From Gammaproteobacteria bacterium (lineage in GTDB: Bacteria; Pseudomonadota; Gammaproteobacteria; Pseudomonadales; DSM-25080): a DNA stretch of 14,177 bases. Positions 1 through 6,941 of this stretch are shown here, piece by piece. The position numbers and the translations under genes were made by a program. The DNA lies in contig JABXIR010000119.1 in the NCBI GenBank assembly GCA_013372965.1, forward strand, positions 1-14,177, in the 5' to 3' direction. The notes beneath the pieces were generated by a model, which was given only the letters and a program-made list of their open reading frames with translations, did not search any database and was not told the origin of the DNA. Each line of letters starts with the position of its first letter. Positions within the stretch are counted from its first letter, which is position 1.

Positions 1-2
1 AG

Positions 3-1379
3 CAGTTCTTCCCAAAGGATGGTTGGGTCGAGCATTGCCCTACCGAAATACTCAATAGCACGCTCGACGTCATTCGCGCCGCGATAAGTCAATCGAATTT
101 GAACCTCACTGACCTAACCGCCATTGGGATTACCAATCAGCGCGAAACCGTGGTCGTTTGGGATAGAGCAACGGGTGAACCGATTTATCCTGCCATTGTG
201 TGGCAAGATCGTCGCACTGCAGACCGTTGCAAGCAACTTCGGGAGGAACAGGTTGAAGCGGATGTGAATGCTCGCACGGGACTGCTACTGGACCCCTACT
301 TTTCTGCTACCAAGATTGCATGGATTCTCGACAACGTCGACGGTGCACGAGATCGCGCGATATCGGGTGAGCTAGCCGCTGGTACGATTGATAGCTGGTT
401 AGTATGGCACCTCACCGAGGGTTGCTCTCATGTGACCGACGCGACAAATGCATCACGCACTTCACTCTTTAACATCCACACAAACCGATGGGATGACACG
501 CTGTGTGATCTATTTAATGTACCGGCGAACCTACTTCCGGAGGTTCGCGACAGCGCCGGTCATTTCGGTGACGCAACCTCGGAACCCTTCAATGGGCTCG
601 CAGTGCCGATCACAGGCATTGCCGGCGACCAGCAAGCAGCTCTCATCGGTCAGTGCGCATTGAGCGAGGGCGCGATCAAATCTACCTACGGAACGGGGTG
701 CTTTGTCATCGCCAATACCGGAGCCGAACCACTCGCCAGCAAGCATCGTCTGTTAACGACCATCGCCTACCGAATTAACGGCGAAACCACCTATGGACTT
801 GAGGGGAGTATTTTTATCGCGGGTGCCGCCGTGCAATGGCTGCGTGACGAACTCGAGATCATCACCGACGCAACCCAAACTCAAGCGATTCTCGAAAAGA
901 CCGAGCACAATCACGGTATCACCGTTGTACCCGCGTTTACAGGCCTCGGAGCTCCGCACTGGTGTGCCGACGCCCGAGGTGCGATATTCGGGCTTAAACG
1001 AAACAGTGGCCGAAACGAGCTTATCACTGCCACGCTAGAAAGCGTGGCTCTTCAATCGAATGATTTGTTAGAGGCATTTCGTGACGACGGGCTATGCGTT
1101 AGTCAGTTTAAGATCGACGGAGGCATGTCGACCAATCCCGCGTTCTGTCAATTACTAGCCGACATCACCAATCAAACGGTTTTCGTACCGCGCAATTCAG
1201 AGACTACCGCGCTCGGCGCCGCCTTTTTAGCCGCCGTCGGAGTGGGCCTCTACAAAACCCTAGATGATGTCAGTGAATATTGGGAACTCGACTCACAATA
1301 TGAGCCTCAGACCCTAAATGACTTAGAGCAAATCAAGAAACGCTGGACGCGCTGCGTTGAACTGACCAAACAACTGTGA
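3..1379 (+). CDS. glpK: Glycerol kinase, 5'-truncated by the window edge
   Basis: Phosphorylates glycerol with ATP to sn-glycerol-3-phosphate in the cytoplasm, the entry step of glycerol catabolism. The reading frame is open from position 3, and the residues before the first possible internal start (TTG at 99) already match the family (QFFPKDGWVEHCPTEI), so the true start lies left of the window. About 458 residues are visible; E. coli GlpK has 502, so roughly 40 are missing. FGGY-kinase signatures seen: ITNQRET near the N-terminus, GIAGDQQAALIGQ with the likely catalytic Asp codon at 627-629, the TYGTGCF loop, and the C-terminal GGMSTNPAFCQLLADI and TTALGAAFLA segments. The upstream neighbour is not visible. 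Downstream it converges on nhaA across a shared terminator. The frame is intact apart from the edge. Other FGGY kinases are possible in principle, but the match is specific to GlpK. Confidence 0.96.
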   Translation, partial: QFFPKDGWVEHCPTEILNSTLDVIRAAISQSNLNLTDLTAIGITNQRETVVVWDRATGEPIYPAIVWQDRRTADRCKQLREEQVEADVNARTGLLLDPYFSATKIAWILDNVDGARDRAISGELAAGTIDSWLVWHLTEGCSHVTDATNASRTSLFNIHTNRWDDTLCDLFNVPANLLPEVRDSAGHFGDATSEPFNGLAVPITGIAGDQQAALIGQCALSEGAIKSTYGTGCFVIANTGAEPLASKHRLLTTIAYRINGETTYGLEGSIFIAGAAVQWLRDELEIITDATQTQAILEKTEHNHGITVVPAFTGLGAPHWCADARGAIFGLKRNSGRNELITATLESVALQSNDLLEAFRDDGLCVSQFKIDGGMSTNPAFCQLLADITNQTVFVPRNSETTALGAAFLAAVGVGLYKTLDDVSEYWELDSQYEPQTLNDLEQIKKRWTRCVELTKQL

Positions 1380-1402
1380 AAGAGATACTGAGACAGAGAC
1401 TA

Positions 1403-1429
1403 AAAAGGCGCTCGTATTGAGCGCCTTTT
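1403..1429. terminator. Bidirectional intrinsic terminator between glpK and nhaA
   Basis: A perfect 11-bp stem (AAAAGGCGCTC pairing with GAGCGCCTTTT) around the 5-nt loop GTATT. The A-rich left flank and T-rich right flank give a U-tract on both strands, five U on the minus strand and four on the plus. It lies 23 nt past the glpK stop and 18 nt past the nhaA stop, so it can end both converging transcripts. Confidence 0.9.
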
Positions 1430-1447
1430 AAAATGTTATCGCTTGCG

Positions 1448-2617
1448 TTAAGCCAGTTTCTTCTCGCGGGGCAACACCAGCCAAAGTACCACGAAACCGA
1501 TCACGGCACTCGCCCAAGACCCCATGAGAATTCCCATACGATCAACTAAGATATCTGCCTCACCACCTTCGCTGAATGCGAGCGTACCAATGAACAAACT
1601 CATGGTTAAACCCACACCACATAAACAGCCAACGCCGAAGAGCGCTCTCCAGCCGACGTCTTTCGGCAGCTTCGCGAGCCCCAGTAAAATCGCGACTGTA
1701 GAGAAGAAGAACACGCCAATTGGTTTACCAAGCGCAAGACCGAGGGCGATACCAACCGGAATATCCGAGAACAGTTGCTCCATCTCAATGCCCGAGAATG
1801 ACAATCCGGTGTTCGCAAAAGCGAATAGCGGAAGAATCATAAACGCGACATATGGGTGAATTTTGTGTTCAACTTTATGCACATAGCCGTCGGTACCGTC
1901 TTTGAATCGAAGCGGAATCGTAAACGCGAGAAGCACACCCGCTAACGTGGCGTGAACACCACTCTTAAGTACCGATACCCACATAATCACGCCAACCAAC
2001 ATGTAGAGACCGAGTTTTCGGACCCCAAAGCGGTTCATCAACGCAAGGACGAGTAACGCCGATCCGGCAACAACCAGCGATAGAACTGAAAGATCTTGGG
2101 TGTAGAAAATTGCGATAATAATAATCGCTCCGAGGTCGTCCATAATGGCCAGCGCCAACAGAAATACCTTCAGAGCTGCCGGGACTCGGTTACCGAGAAG
2201 GCTAAGAATACCAAGGGCAAACGCAATATCGGTTGCGGTTGGGATGGCCCAGCCGCTCATGGCAGCTTCATTGCCATAGTTAAAGTAAACGTAGACCAGA
2301 GCTGGAACCAACATGCCACCGACAGCGGCAAACGCTGGAAGTACAACCTGATGTGGCTTACGAAGCTCACCTTCGAAAAACTCGCGCTTAACTTCAAGAC
2401 CAATCATGAGGAAGAACATGGCCATTAAGCCATCGTTAATCCAAAGCAAAAGTGGCTTATCAATATCAAGCTCGCCAACACGAACCTGAACAGCCACATG
2501 AAGGAAGGTATCGTAGAACGACGCGAGCGGCGAGTTGGCGACGAGCATCGCAAGACCCATCGCGATCACAAGTAACAAACCGCTAGCTGCTTCCCAACGT
2601 AAAAATTGCTGTAACAT
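1448..2617 (-). CDS. nhaA: Na+/H+ antiporter NhaA
   Basis: Inner-membrane antiporter that exports Na+ (or Li+) in exchange for protons, for sodium and alkaline-pH homeostasis. The 389 residues compare with 388 in E. coli and are almost wholly hydrophobic, with about 12 membrane segments. Diagnostic motifs: IGLEVKREF near residue 72; TATDIAFALG with an Asp near 130; and MDDLGA with the paired Asp160/Asp161 equivalent to the ion-binding pair D163/D164 of E. coli. The ATG at 2617 is chosen because AAGGG sits 6-7 nt upstream; a TTG one codon earlier at 2620 is too close to that site. The gene begins 30 nt after the sspB stop with no terminator between, so co-transcription with sspB is likely. I see no separate promoter and no NhaR-type regulator gene beside it. 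Confidence 0.96.
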   Translation of the reverse strand: MLQQFLRWEAASGLLLVIAMGLAMLVANSPLASFYDTFLHVAVQVRVGELDIDKPLLLWINDGLMAMFFLMIGLEVKREFFEGELRKPHQVVLPAFAAVGGMLVPALVYVYFNYGNEAAMSGWAIPTATDIAFALGILSLLGNRVPAALKVFLLALAIMDDLGAIIIIAIFYTQDLSVLSLVVAGSALLVLALMNRFGVRKLGLYMLVGVIMWVSVLKSGVHATLAGVLLAFTIPLRFKDGTDGYVHKVEHKIHPYVAFMILPLFAFANTGLSFSGIEMEQLFSDIPVGIALGLALGKPIGVFFFSTVAILLGLAKLPKDVGWRALFGVGCLCGVGLTMSLFIGTLAFSEGGEADILVDRMGILMGSWASAVIGFVVLWLVLPREKKLA

Positions 2618-2647
2618 CAATTACCCTTTTTGTTTTTTAGAATGCCA

Positions 2648-3097
2648 TCACTTTACAATCTTTAAACTCGGACGACCCTTAGTAGAAGTACGAGTTTCAC
2701 CATCACTGCCCTCGTTGCCAACTGGCTTAACAGGTGGTGTTGGAGGCTCGGGGTCGAAACCATCAATTGCGTAGGGCTCGATTTCTTCTGGATCGAAAAA
2801 TATACCCTGGTTGGTTTCGCTTGCGACCATTCCAAGAACAGCCCAGATCGGAACGAAGATGTCCCTCGGTACGCCACCGAATCTCGCGTTGAACGAGACA
2901 TAATCATTGTGGATTGTGAAGTTTTGAACTGCCGCGGGTGCGACGTTTAATACAATTTGACCATTTTGTACGTACTCGGTTGGAACTTCAACATTTTCCG
3001 CCATCGCGTTTACATACAAATAAGGCGTACAGTTATTGTCGAGTACCCATTCAAAAATCGCTCGACACACATAAGCCCTGTTAGGGGTCATAGTCAT
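2648..3097 (-). CDS. sspB: ClpXP specificity-enhancing factor SspB
   Basis: Adaptor that binds ssrA-tagged proteins released from stalled ribosomes and delivers them to the ClpXP protease. It has 149 residues. The folded substrate-binding domain (about residues 1-110) contains the family pattern RAYVCRAIFEWVLDNNCTPYL and FNARFGGVPRDIFVPIWAVL. A polar, Pro/Gly/Glu-rich linker (about 111-140) follows, then a C-terminal RPSLKIVK, which is the XB motif that docks on the ClpX N-domain (RPxLxVVK in E. coli). The ATG start has AAGGAG 7 nt upstream. It follows sspA, as in E. coli, but a terminator-like hairpin (3116-3138) lies between the two and its U-tract runs directly into this ribosome-binding site. 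nhaA follows after 30 nt. Confidence 0.96.
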   Translation of the reverse strand: MTMTPNRAYVCRAIFEWVLDNNCTPYLYVNAMAENVEVPTEYVQNGQIVLNVAPAAVQNFTIHNDYVSFNARFGGVPRDIFVPIWAVLGMVASETNQGIFFDPEEIEPYAIDGFDPEPPTPPVKPVGNEGSDGETRTSTKGRPSLKIVK

Positions 3098-3112
3098 AAA
3101 TACTCCTTAAAC

Positions 3113-3138
3113 AAAAATGGCGCCGAGTTGGCGCCATT
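3113..3138 (-). terminator. Intrinsic terminator between sspA and sspB
   Basis: A perfect 9-bp stem (AATGGCGCC with GGCGCCATT) around a 5-nt loop. On the minus strand it is followed by TTTTTGTTT, and the sspB ribosome-binding site AAGGAG comes straight after. It is a canonical Rho-independent shape placed inside what is usually a two-gene operon, so it probably lowers sspB expression relative to sspA. Confidence 0.82.
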
Positions 3139-3156
3139 GAGAATTACGCAACCGAA

Positions 3157-3792
3157 TTATAGGCCACGCATTTCCTTTTCGAGCTCTGAAAGACTCGCTT
3201 GGAACGACTCGCGTTCAAACAAGCGACTCATGTAGTCATTCAATGCTTCAACCGTTTTGCTAGTTCCAAGGTCGATACCGAGCTCGGGCAAGCGCCACAA
3301 AATCGGTGCCATGCAGCAATCAACTAGTGTTAGCTCTTCCGACATAAAATAATCGAACTCTTTGAAGATAGGCGCAGTCGACAAGATACCTTCGCGAAGG
3401 CGCTTTTTAGCGAGCTCGCGCACCTTTTCATCTGCATGGGTTTTAATAACCGACAACAATGGTGCCCAATCTTTCTCGATTCGATACATCAACTGACGGC
3501 TTTCAGCACGAGCGACCGGATAAACAGGAAGAAGCGGCGGATGTGGAAAACGTTCATCTAGGTATTCCATCATGACTTTTGATTCGTAAAGAGTGAGCTC
3601 ACGATCTAAAAGCGTAGGAACCGTTCCGTAAGGGTTTAGCTCGAGAAGCTCTTGAGGCTTGTCATCGAGATCGACATCAATAATATCAACGGCAACGCCC
3701 TTCTCGGCCAATACGATACGAACACGATGGCAAAACTGACAAGTTGGATCTGAGAAAAATGTCATGGAGGATCGCTTAGCGATAACACCCAT
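3157..3792 (-). CDS. sspA: Stringent starvation protein A
   Basis: RNA-polymerase-associated protein with a glutathione-S-transferase fold, known in E. coli for acid and stationary-phase stress and phage P1 late transcription. It has 211 residues, the usual length. The N-terminal thioredoxin-like half (to about residue 85) carries TVPTLLDRELTLYESKVMMEYL. It is followed by the surface pocket FPHPPLLPVYPVA, whose Pro83-His84-Pro85 matches the P-H-P patch that E. coli SspA needs for activity. The C-terminal half is helical. An oddity is CQFC at residues 18-21, a CxxC motif at the GST active-site position; as I recall the E. coli protein, it lacks these cysteines. Start: ATG with AGAGG 8 nt upstream. 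It lies between petBC and sspB, with terminator-like hairpins on both sides. Confidence 0.95.
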   Translation of the reverse strand: MGVIAKRSSMTFFSDPTCQFCHRVRIVLAEKGVAVDIIDVDLDDKPQELLELNPYGTVPTLLDRELTLYESKVMMEYLDERFPHPPLLPVYPVARAESRQLMYRIEKDWAPLLSVIKTHADEKVRELAKKRLREGILSTAPIFKEFDYFMSEELTLVDCCMAPILWRLPELGIDLGTSKTVEALNDYMSRLFERESFQASLSELEKEMRGL

Positions 3793-3820
3793 ATGAGATA
3801 CCTCTTCTTAAGATAAATAA

Positions 3821-3850
3821 AAACCACGAAAGGGCAGCCGAGCTGCCCTT
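3821..3850 (-). terminator. Likely intrinsic terminator after petBC, before sspA
   Basis: A 9-bp perfect stem (AAGGGCAGC with GCTGCCCTT) and a 3-nt loop lie 26 nt past the petBC stop. On the minus strand a T-rich run (TTTTTATTT) starts 6 nt after the stem rather than directly against it, so the terminator may be leaky. The sspA ribosome-binding site follows within about 20 nt of the run. Confidence 0.68.
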
Positions 3851-3876
3851 ACTACCTCAGTCGATACCAAGGCTGA

Positions 3877-6093
3877 TTAGTGAACGTCCTTCCAGTACTC
3901 GCGGTTAAGCAAGAACGCAAACACGAAGAAAATAGCAATAAAGAGCAACGCGAAAAGACCAATTCGCTCACGCTTCAGTTGCATTGGTTCCGCCGTGTAA
4001 GACAGGAAGTTAACTAAGTCATATACTGTCTGATCGTACTCTTCTGGTGTTAGCTTGCCCGGCTCAGTAACTTCTAAACGACCACATGGGTCTAGAAGCA
4101 GTGGTTCACCCGTTAACGGATCGCGGCGTTCGCCACCGTTAGCTGCGATAACCGGACCAGGAGCACACTCTGCCAAACCCTGAAGTTCGAGCATTGCGTG
4201 CGGCATACCCACGTTAGGGAATACTTTGTTGTTTACACCCATTGGACGCGAAGGATCTTTGTAGAAAGTGCGTAGGTAAGTGTAAAGCCAATCTTCACCG
4301 CGTGCTCGAGCAACCAACGTTAGATCTGGAGGCGCTACGCCGAACCACTGCTTACCAAGGTCTGTAGTCATTGGAATTTCCATTAACGATCCAATGGCAG
4401 AGCCTGAGAAGTTCAGGTTTTCCTGCATGATATCGTGAGGAATACCCAGATCCGTTGCTGTACGCTCGTAACGCTGGAATTTCATCGCGTGACAGCCCAT
4501 GCAGTAGTTGGTGAATACAGCCGCGCCACGCTGAAGCGACGCAGTATCAGACACATCCACATTGGCTTGGTCGAGCGGGTAGTTAGAACCCGCTGCAGAC
4601 GCTTTCAAAGGTAAGATGGTTAGTAATGCGACTGCAATAAGTGCCAGTATCACTTTACCAATGCCCATACCACCGTCCATAGTCACTCGCTTCGGCTCTT
4701 CCTTCTCGCTGTCGCCCGCAACAAGCCATGGCAGAACGAAGAAGAATGCAGCAACGATCAAGCCATACACCGATGTTGCAGTAACGTAGCCGTCGACTTC
4801 GTTTGTGCCCAAGTGCGGCGAAACTGAAATCGAAACCAGTAACAGTGCCCAGAACCAGCAGTTTAGGTTAGTCCAGATGTTACGGATGCCTGCTTGCGAC
4901 CACCATGGCATTGCCAATAGGAACGCAAAGTAGATCGTTGTTGTAAGCTGGCTTAGCACGGTGCGCGAAGGCGTCGCCGCTTTCACACCCAGAACACCAA
5001 GAATGATGAATGAGCTTACGAACAAACCAAGCATCAGAACGGTTACACGACCTTTGTAGCGGAACGAACGAGACTTCGCGCGATCGAGCCAAGGCAGTAC
5101 AAACAGCACAGCGATTGCGGCACCCATCACGACGAAACCAAGGAACTTCGAGTCGAACGGACCGAGATCGATTGTTACCGCACGAAGCATTGCGTAGAAC
5201 GGTGTGAAGTACCAAACCGGTGCGATGTGATCAGGCGTCTTCAAGTTGTTCGCTTCTTCGAAGTTCGCGTATTCGAGGAAGAAGCCGCCCATCTCAGGCA
5301 TGAAGAACAATACCGCACAGAAGATGAACAAGAACACTGCAATCGCTTGCAAATCGTGAACGGTGTAGTACGGATGGAATGTAATACCATCGACTGGGTT
5401 ACCGTTTTCATCTTTCGTTGCTTTGATTTCTACGCCATCCGGGTTGTTAGAACCCACCTGGTGAAGCGCTAGGATGTGCAAAACAACCAACGCTAGCAAT
5501 ACGATCGGTAAAGCAACCACGTGAAGCGCAAAGAATCGGTTCAGTGTAATACCTGAAATCAGATAGTCACCGCGAATCCACTCGACTAATGCATCGCCAA
5601 TGCCAGGGATTGCGCCGAAGAGGTTAACAATAACCTGAGCACCCCAGTACGACATCTGACCCCATGGAAGTACATACCCCATGAATGCCTCGGCCATCAG
5701 AGCCAAGTAGATCAGCATACCAAAGATCCACACGAGCTCACGAGGCTTACGGTACGAGCCGTAAAGCAGGCCGCGGAACATGTGTAAGTAGACCACCACG
5801 AAGAACGCAGACGCGCCCGTCGAGTGCATGTAACGAATGATCCAGCCGTAATCGACATCACGCATGATGTATTCGACCGAAGCGAACGCGCCATCCGCTG
5901 ATGGTTCGTAGCTCATGGTGAGCCAGATACCAGTAAGCAACTGGTTGACTAGTACGATCGATGCTAGAACGCCGAAGTAGTACCAGAAGTTAAAGTTTTT
6001 CGGCGCGTAGTATTCGCCAGCGTGCTTGTTGAAGGCTTCTGTTACCGGCAGTCGATAGTCGAGCCACTCCATAAAGGACTTCATCTTCGACAT
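3877..6093 (-). CDS. petBC: Fused cytochrome b / cytochrome c1 of the bc1 complex
   Basis: One unbroken frame of 738 residues encodes two subunits of ubiquinol:cytochrome c oxidoreductase, which passes electrons from quinol to cytochrome c across the inner membrane. Residues 1-471 are cytochrome b, with heme-b ligand pairs His90/His104 and His191/His206 and the Qo motif PVWY at 292-295. Residues 472-738 are cytochrome c1: a hydrophobic signal-like segment (476-500, ending ASA-AG), heme-c site CMGCH (531-535), likely axial Met in NVGMPHAM (630 or 634), Cys643/Cys670, and a C-terminal anchor (711-729). The junction reads EPKRVTMDGGMGIG, resembling a normal petB end (RVT) joined to a normal petC start. 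Cleavage after ASA would release c1, as in Bradyrhizobium fbcH. The cytochrome b half is about 60-70 residues longer than usual, with two extra membrane segments (about 405-425 and 436-458). Its start overlaps the petA stop by 1 nt (TAATG). Confidence 0.95.
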   Translation of the reverse strand: MSKMKSFMEWLDYRLPVTEAFNKHAGEYYAPKNFNFWYYFGVLASIVLVNQLLTGIWLTMSYEPSADGAFASVEYIMRDVDYGWIIRYMHSTGASAFFVVVYLHMFRGLLYGSYRKPRELVWIFGMLIYLALMAEAFMGYVLPWGQMSYWGAQVIVNLFGAIPGIGDALVEWIRGDYLISGITLNRFFALHVVALPIVLLALVVLHILALHQVGSNNPDGVEIKATKDENGNPVDGITFHPYYTVHDLQAIAVFLFIFCAVLFFMPEMGGFFLEYANFEEANNLKTPDHIAPVWYFTPFYAMLRAVTIDLGPFDSKFLGFVVMGAAIAVLFVLPWLDRAKSRSFRYKGRVTVLMLGLFVSSFIILGVLGVKAATPSRTVLSQLTTTIYFAFLLAMPWWSQAGIRNIWTNLNCWFWALLLVSISVSPHLGTNEVDGYVTATSVYGLIVAAFFFVLPWLVAGDSEKEEPKRVTMDGGMGIGKVILALIAVALLTILPLKASAAGSNYPLDQANVDVSDTASLQRGAAVFTNYCMGCHAMKFQRYERTATDLGIPHDIMQENLNFSGSAIGSLMEIPMTTDLGKQWFGVAPPDLTLVARARGEDWLYTYLRTFYKDPSRPMGVNNKVFPNVGMPHAMLELQGLAECAPGPVIAANGGERRDPLTGEPLLLDPCGRLEVTEPGKLTPEEYDQTVYDLVNFLSYTAEPMQLKRERIGLFALLFIAIFFVFAFLLNREYWKDVH

Positions 6094-6689
6094 TATGCAG
6101 TCTCCTCATCGATACCAATGACCAAAACGTGGTCAGATTCAAAGCTGTATGGAGGTACTTCTAAGTTGGTAGGTGCAGGGACGCCTTTAAGAACACGACC
6201 GGCCAAATCGAACTTTGAACCGTGACATGGGCAATAGAAACCACCGAACCAATTTTCCCCACCCAAGTCGGCTGCGCCAACTTCAGGACGGAACTGAGGA
6301 GCACAACCAAGGTGCGTACAAATTCCAATTAGTACTAAGTATTCTTCGTTTCTCGCACGAGAATGGTTCTGCGCGTAAACCGGTTGCTGAGGCTCTGCCG
6401 AGTTTGGATCGCGAACTTGATCGTCCATCTTGCTGAGGTTGTCGAGCGTTTCTTGTGTGCGACGCACGACATAGATAGGCTTACCACGCCACTCACCAAC
6501 CATCATTTCGCCTTTTGCTAGCTTATTGATATTGATTCGAGCGGGTGCACCTGCTGCTTTTGCTTTCGCACTTGGATTCCACGAACCGACAAACGGTACC
6601 GCAGCAAAACCAGCACAAACGGTGCCTACTGCAGCCGTCGAGCCGATTAAGAACTTACGACGTCCTTTATTTACTCCGTCATTGCTCAT
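6093..6689 (-). CDS. petA: Rieske iron-sulfur subunit of cytochrome bc1
   Basis: Carries the 2Fe-2S cluster that takes one electron from quinol at the Qo site and passes it to cytochrome c1. It has 198 residues, typical for bacteria. The N-terminus has a twin-arginine motif (GRRKFLIG) followed by one hydrophobic segment (about 15-35) that serves as Tat signal and anchor. The cluster-binding motifs are CTHLGC (residues 124-129; ligands Cys124 and His126) and CPCHGS (153-158; ligands Cys153 and His156), with Cys129 and Cys155 positioned for the stabilising disulfide. Start: ATG with GGAG about 10 nt upstream. It is the first gene of the bc1 unit and its stop overlaps the petBC start (TAATG), implying translational coupling. 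Promoter-like elements and an inverted repeat lie upstream at 6764-6829. Confidence 0.97.
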   Translation of the reverse strand: MSNDGVNKGRRKFLIGSTAAVGTVCAGFAAVPFVGSWNPSAKAKAAGAPARININKLAKGEMMVGEWRGKPIYVVRRTQETLDNLSKMDDQVRDPNSAEPQQPVYAQNHSRARNEEYLVLIGICTHLGCAPQFRPEVGAADLGGENWFGGFYCPCHGSKFDLAGRVLKGVPAPTNLEVPPYSFESDHVLVIGIDEETA

Positions 6690-6723
6690 GACGCTCTTTC
6701 TCCCATCACAACTTATTACGAAA

Positions 6724-6737
6724 CCTCGAAATCGAGG
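6724..6737. repeat. Short perfect palindrome in the petA leader
   Basis: CCTCGA-AA-TCGAGG, 6-bp arms around 2 nt, 35 nt upstream of the petA start. It could be a small operator or just a weak RNA hairpin; nothing else in the sequence decides. Confidence 0.4.
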
Positions 6738-6770
6738 CCAACGCTTTTCGCAGTTAAAAATTATCCCGAT

Positions 6771-6829
6771 ATGTTAAATGAAACCCACAGATGTCACAAG
6801 GAAATACACACGATTGTGTAAGCATTATA
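6771..6829 (-). promoter_or_regulatory. Candidate petA promoter region
   Basis: Two alternatives are visible on the minus strand. One is a consensus -10 TATAAT (6824-6829) with no recognisable -35, giving a start near 6817. The other is TTGTGA (6794-6799), 17 nt, TAACAT (6771-6776), giving a start near 6764. Both would transcribe petA-petBC. The inverted repeat at 6805-6820 overlaps the start of the first, or sits just upstream of the -35 of the second. Confidence 0.5.
6805..6820. promoter_or_regulatory. Perfect inverted repeat, possible operator for petA
   Basis: TACACA-N4-TGTGTA, perfect 6-nt arms with a 4-nt spacer, inside the petA promoter region. The symmetry and position fit a dimeric regulator site. 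I do not recognise it as the motif of any specific regulator. Confidence 0.4.
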
Positions 6830-6894
6830 AGACATATTTCGTGGGTCGCTGCGCGGTTTTGTCATTCACGCGAAGGACGGTAGGGTTTTCTTGA

Positions 6895-6923
6895 TCACCG
6901 AAGCGACAAAAGCGCTTCGGTGA
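6895..6923 (-). terminator. Strong hairpin after the AbgT gene, weak U-tract
   Basis: A perfect 11-bp stem (TCACCGAAGCG with CGCTTCGGTGA) around a 7-nt loop, 18 nt past the transporter stop codon. No U-run follows on either strand, so it is a doubtful intrinsic terminator. It may instead stabilise the 3' end of the transcript. It lies between this gene and the petA promoter region. Confidence 0.5.
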
Positions 6924-6941
6924 ACGAAGTTAAAGCTAAAT

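Noticed and set aside
2618..2620. TTG start for nhaA one codon upstream of the ATG
   Set aside because: Only about 3 nt from the AAGGG site; the ATG has better spacing and matches family length.
5531..5579. 15-residue spacing between the His191 and His206 heme ligands in cytochrome b, as in cytochrome b6, considered as an oddity
   Set aside because: As I recall, the one-residue insertion is usual in beta/gammaproteobacterial cytochrome b, so it is not specific to this gene.
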